A stretch of 15,637 nt of DNA from an uncultured bacterium (GCA_900553205.1 USCK01000026.1:1-15637); one strand, 5' to 3'. Positions 6,479 to 13,826 are shown, numbered from the stretch's first letter. Notes: generated from the sequence alone by a model not told the origin. A program made the numbers and translations.

Positions 6479-7048
6479 ATGTCAGGAATTGGCAATGTCG
6501 GTGGAAATCAACCTATAAATAATGATAGGCAAATACAACAAAATGGTTTAAAGCGTAATGATGTTCAAACGAATTTGAGAAGTATTTTTGACCAATATGA
6601 TACAAATGGTGATAAAGTTCTTAATGAACAAGATGGTGCTGGTGCAGTAAAAAAATTCTGGAATGCAGCTAAGACATTTTTAGATAATCTTAAAGGTGAT
6701 AATAAAACCGAACAAAAAGGTACTGCCGCAGATGTACAAGGTGCAACTGCAACACCACAAAACGAAGAACCAACGCAATTTGATAAAAACGGTAATGTAA
6801 TACCTGAAGTTACGCATAATCCTGACGGCTCAACAACAACTCGACATGGTGAAGAAATAATTAATGCAAAAGGTGGCAGTATAACTGTGACAGATGCTGA
6901 TGGTAAGAGTACAGGTGGTATTCAACAACTACCAAACGGTATGCAGGTTTTGACCCAAGCAGACGGTAAACAAGGTGTATATGACCCTAAAAAAGGTGAG
7001 TTTTTACCTGATAATGAAGCTCAAAAGATTTTAGCGCAGTTAGGCTGA
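6479..7048 (+). CDS. Hypothetical protein with one EF-hand-type calcium loop (189 aa)
   Basis: The start at ATG 6479 is chosen because GGAG lies eight bases upstream; an in-frame GTG at 6449 has no such site. The N-terminus is Gly/Asn/Gln-rich (1-24). A helix then leads into DTNGDKVLNEQD at 41-52, a canonical 12-residue calcium loop with D41, N43, D45, N49 and D52; Asp at position 12 is dockerin-like. A second, incomplete DKNGN stretch follows at 102-106. The C-terminal half has short beta-hairpin-like repeats around DADGK (139-143) and QADGK (160-164), with few hydrophobic residues. There is no signal peptide or membrane helix. Family and function are unknown. A calcium-responsive or calcium-stabilised surface or scaffold protein is possible, but this rests on one motif. 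Confidence 0.75.
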   Translation: MSGIGNVGGNQPINNDRQIQQNGLKRNDVQTNLRSIFDQYDTNGDKVLNEQDGAGAVKKFWNAAKTFLDNLKGDNKTEQKGTAADVQGATATPQNEEPTQFDKNGNVIPEVTHNPDGSTTTRHGEEIINAKGGSITVTDADGKSTGGIQQLPNGMQVLTQADGKQGVYDPKKGEFLPDNEAQKILAQLG

Positions 7049-7174
7049 TGAGTTTCTTATTTGATTCAAGTGGCTATTTATATTAAAAGAGAGATTTCTA
7101 ATAAGAAGAGTTGAGCTTTTTTAAGTTTTATATTTTTGTGTCGTAAATAATTATATACAGAATTGAGGTATATA

Positions 7175-7348
7175 ATGGCACGAATTATCGAAAACATAAA
7201 CGGAGGCAGACGCACAATTAAACTTTCTACTTCTGATATCATTTCTATTGTCCAAGAGTATCAGCAATTAGTATCAACAAACCGAAACTATGCAGATATA
7301 CGCTCTATTCTTGATGATAATGTAATTTTTATTCCGGAAGAAATTTAA
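7175..7348 (+). CDS. Small hypothetical protein (57 aa)
   Basis: ATG at 7175 follows TTGAGGTATATA, the same binding-site style used at 3613 and 13971, so this start is preferred to the in-frame TTG at 7163. The protein has a basic N-terminal part (GGRRTIKLS, 10-18) likely forming a strand, a helix around DIISIVQEYQQLV (21-33), a second helix around 39-47, and an acidic/hydrophobic end (IFIPEEI). It contains no cysteine, membrane segment or signal peptide. The size and layout resemble small DNA- or protein-binding factors, but I cannot assign a family. Its stop lies only three bases from the stop of the convergent anmK gene. Confidence 0.65.
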   Translation: MARIIENINGGRRTIKLSTSDIISIVQEYQQLVSTNRNYADIRSILDDNVIFIPEEI

Positions 7349-7351
7349 GTT

Positions 7352-8467
7352 TTATAGAGATACTTTGCCCAGAACAACGGCTTTGTCGGCACCTGTACAA
7401 GAAGGAACATTGTTAGGAATGTTGTAATAGTTGCAATATCCTAACAGTGCAAATGCCATAACTTCTTTGTAGTTGTTAGATATGCCATAGTCCTCATGGG
7501 TTTTTAGCTCAATATGTTTTGGCAAATAATTTCTCAAAAGTTTCATCATGTATTTGTTATATGCGCCCCCACCACCGACAACAACTTCGTTGATATGTGC
7601 GTTCGGATAAACAAATCTTTCATAGGCTTGTGCGATTGTTTTGGCAGTCAGCGCAGTTAATGTTGCAATAATATCTGCATGTGCTTGAGGTGCAAATTTG
7701 AGAATATTTTCGATGTATTTAGGTGAAAAATATTCTCTGCCCGTAGTTTTAGGTGGTTGGATAAAATAATACTCATCTTCCAAAAGACAATTTAACCAAC
7801 TGTCAACTATTGTACCACTTTGAGCGATTTCGCCGTCTTTGTCATAAGGTTGATTAAAGAATTTTTTAACGCAATAATCAATCATAATATTGCCACAACC
7901 TGTATCAAATCCAAATGGCAGGCAATCATCAGAAACAACGGTTACATTTGATATTCCACCGATGTTTTGTACTGCTGCATTTTTGAACCATTGTCTGTCA
8001 GCGAAGCATACCAAAGGCGCACCTTGTCCACCATGGGCAATATCGGCTTCTCTAAAATTAGATATTGTCATACAGCCTGTTTTGCTTGCAATAACTGAAC
8101 TTTCTCCGATTTGGAGTGTGCTTTTGAGGTTGATATCATCAAGTTTTTCATCATAAGGAAAATGATACACGGTCTGCCCATGGCTTGCTATCATATCAGG
8201 TTTTCCGTATTCGGAGATGAGTACATTGGCAGCTTGAGCAAAACACTCACCGACAGCAAAATTAAGCTGGCACAATTCTTTTAATGAAATGTCTTGAGAA
8301 AATGCCTGAAAAATTTTTGACTGGATATGAGGTGGGTATTTGTAGTTTATACCTGCAATAAGTTTACAGGACAAATCAGGAAAAACCTCACATAGACCTG
8401 CATCTATTGAATCGCAGGAAGTCCCTGACATTAATCCGATAATTTTTTTAGGCTCTTTTTCTTCCAT
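7352..8467 (-). CDS. anmK: Anhydro-N-acetylmuramic acid kinase
   Basis: AnmK uses ATP and water to open and phosphorylate 1,6-anhydro-MurNAc, giving MurNAc-6-phosphate in the cytoplasm during cell-wall recycling. The 371-aa length is normal. Visible family blocks are GLMSGTS (11-17), ASHGQTVYHFP (94-104), GGQGAPL (146-152), QNIGGISNV (167-175), FDTGCGN with catalytic-type D188, PKTTGRE in the middle, the glycine-rich VVVGGGGAYN, and the closing EVMAFALLGY. Two small departures are DSID for the usual DGxD at 19-22 and Cys for Pro in the DTGPGN block; neither removes a charged catalytic residue. ATG 8467 has AGGTAG just upstream, overlapping the receiver gene's stop seven bases away, so the two are one operon. 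No MurQ etherase is in the window. Confidence 0.92.
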   Translation of the reverse strand: MEEKEPKKIIGLMSGTSCDSIDAGLCEVFPDLSCKLIAGINYKYPPHIQSKIFQAFSQDISLKELCQLNFAVGECFAQAANVLISEYGKPDMIASHGQTVYHFPYDEKLDDINLKSTLQIGESSVIASKTGCMTISNFREADIAHGGQGAPLVCFADRQWFKNAAVQNIGGISNVTVVSDDCLPFGFDTGCGNIMIDYCVKKFFNQPYDKDGEIAQSGTIVDSWLNCLLEDEYYFIQPPKTTGREYFSPKYIENILKFAPQAHADIIATLTALTAKTIAQAYERFVYPNAHINEVVVGGGGAYNKYMMKLLRNYLPKHIELKTHEDYGISNNYKEVMAFALLGYCNYYNIPNNVPSCTGADKAVVLGKVSL

Positions 8468-8474
8468 ATTCTAC

Positions 8475-8864
8475 CTATTTGTTTAAAATAATATTTTCGT
8501 ACGCTTCTCTATCACTGCAAGCAATTCTTTTAGGGATACATTCAACACCCGAGCATTCTGCAATATGTTTTATATTAAACGCCCCTGATGAAATTATTAC
8601 CCGAGATTTGTTGTATGACGGCAAATTTTTTATTTGCTCAACCAACCATTCACCTGCATATTTAGGTCGAAAATCATCTTCCATTTGCAAATCCGTAATA
8701 ATCAAATTGTATGGTTCTTTTGAATTTTCATACAGCTTCTCAAGCCCTTCACGAGCAGATACAGCAAGATGAATTTTATTCTCTTGCTCTATAAAAATTT
8801 CTTCAAGAAGATTCTTATGAAACTCTCTCCATGCCGGCATGTCATCAACAATAAGTATTTTCAT
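8475..8864 (-). CDS. Stand-alone response-regulator receiver domain
   Basis: The 129-aa protein is a single CheY-like receiver with no output domain. The acidic pocket is D7-D8 (ILIVDD), the phosphate-accepting residue is D58 in LIITDLQM, the conserved Ser/Thr is at 92-93 (VIISSGAF) and the lysine is K112 in CIPKR. All required residues are present, so phosphorylation is expected. The segment after D58 (MEDDFRPKYAGEWL) is longer than in CheY, which may shape a partner surface. No histidine kinase is nearby. The gene lies seven bases upstream of anmK and should share its message. A terminator separates it from aroH, and an extended -10 sits immediately before its ATG. The receiver call is firm; its partner is unknown. 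Confidence 0.85.
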   Translation of the reverse strand: MKILIVDDMPAWREFHKNLLEEIFIEQENKIHLAVSAREGLEKLYENSKEPYNLIITDLQMEDDFRPKYAGEWLVEQIKNLPSYNKSRVIISSGAFNIKHIAECSGVECIPKRIACSDREAYENIILNK

Positions 8865-8870
8865 AGTTTA

Positions 8871-8879
8871 ATTATAACA
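8871..8879 (-). promoter_or_regulatory. Extended -10 promoter giving a leaderless receiver/anmK message
   Basis: On the minus strand TGTTATAAT (8879-8871) is a perfect extended -10. Only six bases (TAAACT) separate it from the ATG at 8864, so transcription should begin at or within a base or two of the start codon. No ribosome binding site fits in between. The -35 region falls in the preceding terminator and matches poorly. Confidence 0.55.
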
Positions 8880-8913
8880 AAAAAAGTAATGTTTGGCTGC
8901 CCAAAGCTACTTT
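8879..8913 (-). terminator. Rho-independent terminator after aroH
   Basis: Minus strand: AAAGTA (8913-8908) pairs with TACTTT (8888-8883), and TTTGG (8905-8901) with CCAAA (8896-8892), separated by a small internal loop and closed by a GCAG loop. Seven T follow (8885-8879). The stem begins inside the aroH stop region, so the end of def-fmt-aroH is tightly packed. Confidence 0.75.
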
Positions 8914-9257
8914 CTTAATTTAGCAGAACCTTTCATGTAAACAAACTTTGGTTCAAAGCTTTCGTCAGTATTTATAACGATTAATATTCTCAAACATTTT
9001 GGCAAAGAATTTGGGACATCAAGTTCGTGGAAACACATCATCGCAATATTATCCCAACCCAAATTAAGTCTTGCAAACTTGGCAGGAAATTCTGCGTTCA
9101 AATCGGGAGTAAGCGTGAATATTGCATGAGAAATATTTTCCTTCGCAATATTATTTTTTTTAATCATTTCTGTCAAAAGTTCTAGCGTAGCAGATTTGAT
9201 ATCTTCTTGAGTATTGTTTTCGACAGTGATTGCCCCTCTTATGCCTTTAGTAATCAT
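8907..9257 (-). CDS. aroH: Chorismate mutase, AroH class
   Basis: The enzyme turns chorismate into prephenate, the branch point to phenylalanine and tyrosine. It is the trimeric AroH fold known from Bacillus subtilis. The protein has 116 aa (B. subtilis 127). The active-site residues of the B. subtilis enzyme are present at the same numbers: R7 (GIRGA), R63, C75, E78 and R90, with a tyrosine at 107 standing for Y108. The C-terminal tail is shorter. Its ATG overlaps the fmt stop as ATGA, which implies coupled translation, and a terminator follows directly. Being third behind def and fmt is not an arrangement I know as common. No other aromatic amino acid gene is in the window besides trpS. Confidence 0.93.
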   Translation of the reverse strand: MITKGIRGAITVENNTQEDIKSATLELLTEMIKKNNIAKENISHAIFTLTPDLNAEFPAKFARLNLGWDNIAMMCFHELDVPNSLPKCLRILIVINTDESFEPKFVYMKGSAKLRK

Positions 9258-10201
9258 AAACTCTTTGTTCCTTGTACTCCGTTAAACCATTCATTCGCTT
9301 TCATTTCGCCTTTGCCTTCAGGTTTGACCGTAATCAGTTTTAAGATTCCGTCACCTGTCAAAACCTCGATACCGTCTTTGAGCTTCCCGACAACAGCACC
9401 TGCAACAAAGTTTGCGTAATATTCATCAGGTTGTCTTTTTTCAACAGGTTTGGTTTTGATAACTTTAACTATTTTATTATTCAATACAAAGAATGCTGAA
9501 GGACATCTGCATACTCCACGAACAAGGTTATGAATATCTTGTGCAGATTTTGTCCAATCAATTCTACATTCTTCTTTTTGAAGTTTTGGCGCCATACATA
9601 CCCCGTCCTCGCATTGAGATTGAGGGGTCAATGTGTTGTTTATTATTCCTTCAAGAGTATCAACAATAAGTTTTGGTGAATCTTGAGAAATCTGATTATA
9701 CAAATCTTCGCAAGTCATATCGTCATCTATAGGAATAATTTCTCTCATACAAACAGCTCCCGAATCAAGTCCGAGTTCTGTTATCATTGTACAAATCCCT
9801 GTTTCCTTCTCGCCGTCAATGATTACTCTTTGGATAGGGTTTGCACCTCTGTATTTTGGCAACATTGATGCGTGAAGGTTAATTGTTTCGTATTTAGGAA
9901 TATCAAGCACTTCTTGTGACAAAATTTGTCCGAAAGCAAATGTCACAAAGAAATCAGGTTGCAGTTTTTTTAACCCTTCAATAATTTCAGGTTCTTTTCT
10001 TATAGATTTTGGCTGAAAAACAGGAATATCATTCTCCAGTGCAAAGCGTTTGATAGGTGACATAGTAATTTTATGCCCACGACCTGACGGTTTGTCAGGT
10101 TGAGTAACTACAGCTTGAACATTTATTTTGTCAGAATTGAATAAATATTCTAATGATTTTAGCCCGATATCAGGAGTTCCGAAGAAAACAATATTAATCA
10201 T
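9254..10201 (-). CDS. fmt: Methionyl-tRNA formyltransferase
   Basis: Fmt formylates initiator Met-tRNA with 10-formyl-tetrahydrofolate so that translation can start with formyl-methionine. The 315-aa protein has FFGTPDIG at 6-13, VVTQPDKPSGRG (31-42), the catalytic block NLHASMLPKYRGANPIQ with N108 and H110, and GLDSGAV with D146, which completes the N-H-D set. The C-terminal tRNA-binding domain covers roughly 205-310 and includes RIDWTKSAQDIHNLVRG. The start at 10201 has AAGGAGAA upstream, inside the end of def, three bases from its stop. The order def-fmt is the classical one. The gene ends in the ATGA overlap with aroH. Confidence 0.95.
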   Translation of the reverse strand: MINIVFFGTPDIGLKSLEYLFNSDKINVQAVVTQPDKPSGRGHKITMSPIKRFALENDIPVFQPKSIRKEPEIIEGLKKLQPDFFVTFAFGQILSQEVLDIPKYETINLHASMLPKYRGANPIQRVIIDGEKETGICTMITELGLDSGAVCMREIIPIDDDMTCEDLYNQISQDSPKLIVDTLEGIINNTLTPQSQCEDGVCMAPKLQKEECRIDWTKSAQDIHNLVRGVCRCPSAFFVLNNKIVKVIKTKPVEKRQPDEYYANFVAGAVVGKLKDGIEVLTGDGILKLITVKPEGKGEMKANEWFNGVQGTKSL

Positions 10202-10204
10202 GTT

Positions 10205-10774
10205 TTATTCTTCTCCTTCTTTTTGTGGAGTTTCTTCTTCTTCAGGACAATCAATCATTCTGTCAACTTCAACAGGAGGAAGGTTATGTTTAGCAAGTTC
10301 TTCATCTGTAGCAAATCTGTTTAGTGCGTGGTCAATGAATAATATACCGTCAAGGTGATCATATTCGTGTTGAATAGCTTTTGCTAAAAGATTTCCTTCT
10401 GCTTCCATAATGAAAGGTCGTCCGTTTTTATCCATAGCTTTTACGGTTACTTTGTTATATCTCCAAACCTCTGTATATGCTTGAGGGAAACTCAAACAAC
10501 CTTCGTCCCCTTTCATTAGTCCTGATTTCTTGATGATTTTAGGGTTGATGAATACCATAGGGTTTAGAGGTTCATCTTTTGTAGAAACATCTATAACAAA
10601 AATTCTTAAATTCTCTCCGACCTGTGGAGCGGCAAGACCTACACCGTTATTAACATACATTGTATCAAGCATATCTTTGATAAGTGTTTTTATTTTTGCT
10701 GATACCTTGTGAACTTCTTTTGAAGGTTCTCTTAATGATGGGGTTCCGTATGGAACAATTTTTCTTATAGACAT
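10205..10774 (-). CDS. def: Peptide deformylase
   Basis: Def removes the formyl group from the N-terminal methionine of new proteins, using a metal ion (usually iron). The protein is 189 aa. All three motifs are present: GVGLAAPQVG (44-53), EGCLS with the metal-binding cysteine, and HEYDHLDG with the two metal-binding histidines and the catalytic glutamate. A charged tail rich in Glu and Pro follows after about residue 165 and is longer than in Escherichia coli. ATG 10774 is preceded by AGAAGGAAA. It is the first gene of def-fmt-aroH and diverges from the GT9 gene. A hairpin-forming inverted repeat lies 21 bases upstream of its start and could affect its expression. Confidence 0.96.
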   Translation of the reverse strand: MSIRKIVPYGTPSLREPSKEVHKVSAKIKTLIKDMLDTMYVNNGVGLAAPQVGENLRIFVIDVSTKDEPLNPMVFINPKIIKKSGLMKGDEGCLSFPQAYTEVWRYNKVTVKAMDKNGRPFIMEAEGNLLAKAIQHEYDHLDGILFIDHALNRFATDEELAKHNLPPVEVDRMIDCPEEEETPQKEGEE

Positions 10775-10795
10775 TTATAATTTCCTTCTTTTCAA

Positions 10796-10825
10796 ACTAT
10801 AGCTACCCTTATAAGGTACTATAGT
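10796..10825. repeat. Inverted repeat upstream of def
   Basis: ACTATAG (10796-10802), one unpaired C, TACC (10804-10807), a seven-base centre CTTATAA, then GGTA (10815-10818) and CTATAGT (10819-10825). This gives eleven pairs with a single bulge, and the centre itself is the palindrome CCTTATAAGG. It is not followed by T-runs, so a terminator is unlikely. A repressor site between the divergent def and GT9 genes, or a hairpin in the def leader, are both possible. Confidence 0.55.
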
Positions 10826-10915
10826 AGAGAAAGAATTTCAATTATTTTCTTCTTGTTCACATTCTAAAATATTTATGTTTCAATTAAATCGTAGTTTGTA
10901 TATGAGGAAATTATA

Positions 10916-11905
10916 ATGGTTAGAAAAATACTTGCAGTAAACTTTGGTGGTATCGGTGATGAAATCTTATTTTTGCCGACCTTGAGCTCATTAAAAAAAG
11001 AATATCCGAATGCAAGTATAACATTGGCTCTAGAATCTCGTGCTATGGGGATAAAAGATTTGTCAGATATAATTGACGATGTTATCCCTGTCGATATCAA
11101 GACCAAAAATAAATACTCAGAAATCTTTAATTTTATTTCAAGAGCAATTTTCGGAAACTATGATTTGTTGGTTATATCAGGCGCAAACAAGATGATGAGT
11201 ATTATTGCTGCTTGTACTTTTATTCCAAAAAGGGTTGGATTTGATACAGGCAAACTAAGCCAAATCCTGTTGACAGATGCAGTTAAATTAAACAAAAACC
11301 AATACGCTGCAAAGATGTATCATGATTTGGTAACTCCATTAACTCAACAAACAACAGAACTTCCAATGTTGAATGTTAATGTTAAACCAAAAGTTCCAAA
11401 TTCAGTTTTGGTACATCCGGGAGTCAGTGAAATGAGTCGCAGAAAAGGTATTATCAAAACTATTCAAGGGTATGAATGGGCACAGTTGATTGATTTGTTA
11501 CAAGAAGCCGGTAAACATGTAATGATTGCAGGTGGGCCTGATGATGAATATTGTATTCGAGAGATTGAAAAATATACAAAAATCAAAAATTATGAAAATC
11601 TTTATGGAAAAACACATAATCTTACAGAGTTGGCAGAATTGATTTCAAGTGCAGAAAAATTTGTATGCTCAGATTCTGCTCCATTACATATTGCAGTAGG
11701 GTTGGGTGTAAAAACTTATGTATTTTTTGGACCAACAGATGATAAAAAACTTATTCCTCAAAACGATAATGTAGTTGCTCTAAAAAATAATTGCGAATGT
11801 CCTGACAAACCTTGTTTGTGGGAAAGAAGAAAAATATCATGCATGGAGCTTTCTTGTCTGAAATATGATTTTCGTGATATATGTCGGGTAATATTAGAGA
11901 ATTAA
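10916..11905 (+). CDS. Glycosyltransferase family 9 (heptosyltransferase type)
   Basis: GT9 enzymes add heptose or related sugars to lipopolysaccharide cores or similar glycans at the inner membrane. The 329-aa protein has the N-terminal GGIGDE loop (11-16), a glycine-rich mid-region, VLVHPGVSEMSRRKG starting the second Rossmann half, IAGGPDDE, and the nucleotide-sugar block CSDSAPLHIAVGLGV followed by YVFFGPTDDKKLIP. The C-terminal end is rich in cysteines (CECPDKPC, then C-x4-C), as in many GT9 members. GAGG lies nine bases before ATG 10916. I see no convincing promoter in the 141 bp shared with def. It is followed by 205 bp before the next gene and has no clear terminator. The acceptor sugar cannot be told from sequence, so no Waa/Rfa name is given. 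Confidence 0.88.
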   Translation: MVRKILAVNFGGIGDEILFLPTLSSLKKEYPNASITLALESRAMGIKDLSDIIDDVIPVDIKTKNKYSEIFNFISRAIFGNYDLLVISGANKMMSIIAACTFIPKRVGFDTGKLSQILLTDAVKLNKNQYAAKMYHDLVTPLTQQTTELPMLNVNVKPKVPNSVLVHPGVSEMSRRKGIIKTIQGYEWAQLIDLLQEAGKHVMIAGGPDDEYCIREIEKYTKIKNYENLYGKTHNLTELAELISSAEKFVCSDSAPLHIAVGLGVKTYVFFGPTDDKKLIPQNDNVVALKNNCECPDKPCLWERRKISCMELSCLKYDFRDICRVILEN

Positions 11906-12014
11906 TCCAAAAGTATTAATTTATTGTAACAAATTTATACCCCTTGAAACTCCCTAAAACTCTATTTTCCAATAAAATTGTGAGTTTGGAATGTTTCAAA
12001 GATTTGATAAAGGA

Positions 12015-12043
12015 TTGATTTAATGATATGTTGTTGCTATATT
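12015..12043 (+). promoter_or_regulatory. Strong promoter of the phosphorylase-family gene
   Basis: TTGATT (12015-12020), exactly 17 bases, then TATATT (12038-12043) with TGC directly before it, an extended -10. The start would be near 12050. The leader of about 60 bases contains a possible hairpin (TAAGAC 12047-12052 with GTCTTA 12066-12071) and AAAGGG before the ATG. Confidence 0.6.
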
Positions 12044-12110
12044 GAATAAGACTTTAGGATTATGTGTCTTAGAGTTTTCTGTTTACACACAAAAGAAAAG
12101 GGTATAAATT

Positions 12111-13802
12111 ATGTCATTACCAAATGTAGCGTATTTTTCAATGGAAATCGCATTAGACCAATCATTATGCACATATTCTGGTGGTTTAGGTTTCTTGGCA
12201 GGTGCTCACATGTTATCTGCAGGTTACTTACAAATGCCAATGGTTGGTGTAACAATGTTATGGTCATACGGTTATTATGACCAACGTATTGACCACTCAG
12301 GTCAAGTAGAAGTAGCATATATCAGAAAGTATTATGATTTCTTAACTGATATCAATGTTACTGTTGAAGTAGATACTTTTGGTGAAAAAGTAAAAGTAAA
12401 AGCATACAGAGTTGAACCTGAATTATTCGGAGCTTGCCCTGTATATTTACTAACAACAGATATTGAAGGAAACAGCGAATGGGCAAGAAGAATTTCTCAC
12501 AGATTATATGATGGAGATGAAAGAATCAGAATTGCTCAAGAAACAGTTTTGGGTATTGCAGGTATTAAAGTTCTTCAAAAAGTTGGTTACAACTTTGATG
12601 TTGTTCACTTAAACGAAGGTCACGCACTTCCTGCAGCATTCGAATTGTTGAAACAATACAACGGTGATTTGAACGCAGTTAAGAGAAAAACTGTATTCAC
12701 AACTCACACTCCAGTTGCAGCCGGTAACGAAGTTCACTGGGTTGATACATTGGCTGAAGGTGGATTCTTCGCAGGCTGCTCAAGAGATACGGCTGTTCAA
12801 TTAGGTGGTGAAAACTTCTCATTAACAGTTGCAGCTTTGAGAATGTCAAGAATTGCAAACGCAGTTTCTCAATTACATGGTCTTGTTGCTAACAAGATGT
12901 GGGAATGGGTTGACGGCAGATGTCCTATCAGAGCTATCACCAACGCAGTTAATCTTCACTTCTGGCAAGACAAGAGAATGTTCGGTGATGCAACTGACGA
13001 ACAATTATTGACTGCTAAGCATGATATGAAGAAAAAATTGTTCAAGTATATTGCAAATGTTTCAGGTAAGAGATTTGACCCAGATGTATTGACAATTACT
13101 TGGGCAAGAAGATTTGCTGATTACAAACGTGCTTGGTTGATTCTTATGAACAAAGAAAGAATCGAAAAATTATTGAACGAAAACAAAATCCAAATCATCT
13201 TTGCAGGTAAATTCCACCCGGATGATGTAATGGGTAAAGAAATGTTCAACAAACTTCTTAACCGTTCACACACATTGAAAAATGTTGTTGTATTACCTGG
13301 TTACGAACTTCAATTATCAGGCATGTTGAAACGTGGTACAGATGTTTGGTTAAACACACCATTAAGACCATTCGAAGCATCAGGTACTTCAGGTATGTCA
13401 GCTAACGCTAATGGTGCTATTCACTTATCAACATTCGATGGTTGGACAGTAGAAGGTACATTCCCTGGAATCAATGGTTACACTGTTGAATATCCTGAGC
13501 TTGATGACGATATGCCATGGGAAGAAAGACATTGGAAAGATCACGAATGTATGATGAGTATAATTGAAGATCAAATTATTCCTACTTACTACAACAACAA
13601 ACCTGAATGGGCTAGAATGATGCGTCAAGCTATCAGAACTGCTGAAGCATACTTCAACTCAGACAGAATGGTTATCGAATACTACAACAGATTGTACAAG
13701 CCAATCGCTCACGATGATGCATGTGCAGGTGAAGAAAGAAAAGAATTAAATATTTCAGAAGCACCTACATTTGATGCTTGGACTTTCTCAAATATTAAGT
13801 AA
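12111..13802 (+). CDS. glgP: Alpha-glucan phosphorylase family (GT35-like) protein lacking the PLP lysine
   Basis: Phosphorylases of this family release glucose-1-phosphate from glycogen or maltodextrin using PLP. The 563-aa protein matches the short bacterial alpha-glucan phosphorylase group: VAYFSMEIALDQSLCTYSGG (6-25), HLNEGH (166-171), TTHTPVAAGNE (197-207), ARRFADYKR (332-340), FAGKFHPDD (364-372), and EASGTSGM followed by DGWTVEG (443-449). It lacks the extra N-terminal domain of longer members. After GTSGM the family has the lysine that holds PLP; here the codon is TCA, Ser430, and the next residues (ANANG) also differ. Codon choice is richer in AAC, TTC and CAC than in neighbouring genes, a sign of high expression. 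With its strong promoter and terminator this does not look like a decaying gene. It may be a PLP-independent relative rather than a true phosphorylase. Confidence 0.85.
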   Translation: MSLPNVAYFSMEIALDQSLCTYSGGLGFLAGAHMLSAGYLQMPMVGVTMLWSYGYYDQRIDHSGQVEVAYIRKYYDFLTDINVTVEVDTFGEKVKVKAYRVEPELFGACPVYLLTTDIEGNSEWARRISHRLYDGDERIRIAQETVLGIAGIKVLQKVGYNFDVVHLNEGHALPAAFELLKQYNGDLNAVKRKTVFTTHTPVAAGNEVHWVDTLAEGGFFAGCSRDTAVQLGGENFSLTVAALRMSRIANAVSQLHGLVANKMWEWVDGRCPIRAITNAVNLHFWQDKRMFGDATDEQLLTAKHDMKKKLFKYIANVSGKRFDPDVLTITWARRFADYKRAWLILMNKERIEKLLNENKIQIIFAGKFHPDDVMGKEMFNKLLNRSHTLKNVVVLPGYELQLSGMLKRGTDVWLNTPLRPFEASGTSGMSANANGAIHLSTFDGWTVEGTFPGINGYTVEYPELDDDMPWEERHWKDHECMMSIIEDQIIPTYYNNKPEWARMMRQAIRTAEAYFNSDRMVIEYYNRLYKPIAHDDACAGEERKELNISEAPTFDAWTFSNIK

Positions 13803-13826
13803 GAGATAAAAGTCTATAAGATAAAG

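Noticed and set aside
1490..7094. 15-base exact match ATATTAAAAGAGAGA at 1490-1504 and 7080-7094
   Set aside because: It is short, AT/purine-rich and resembles ribosome-binding-type sequence; at 7080 it precedes no start codon. A chance match is likely.
10877..10904. GTTTCA-16-TATATG as the GT9 promoter
   Set aside because: The start would fall after the GAGG ribosome binding site, removing it from the message.
12062..12318. Overlapping short frames on both strands at the start of the phosphorylase-family gene
   Set aside because: They are shadows of the 563-aa gene and its leader, with no coding character.
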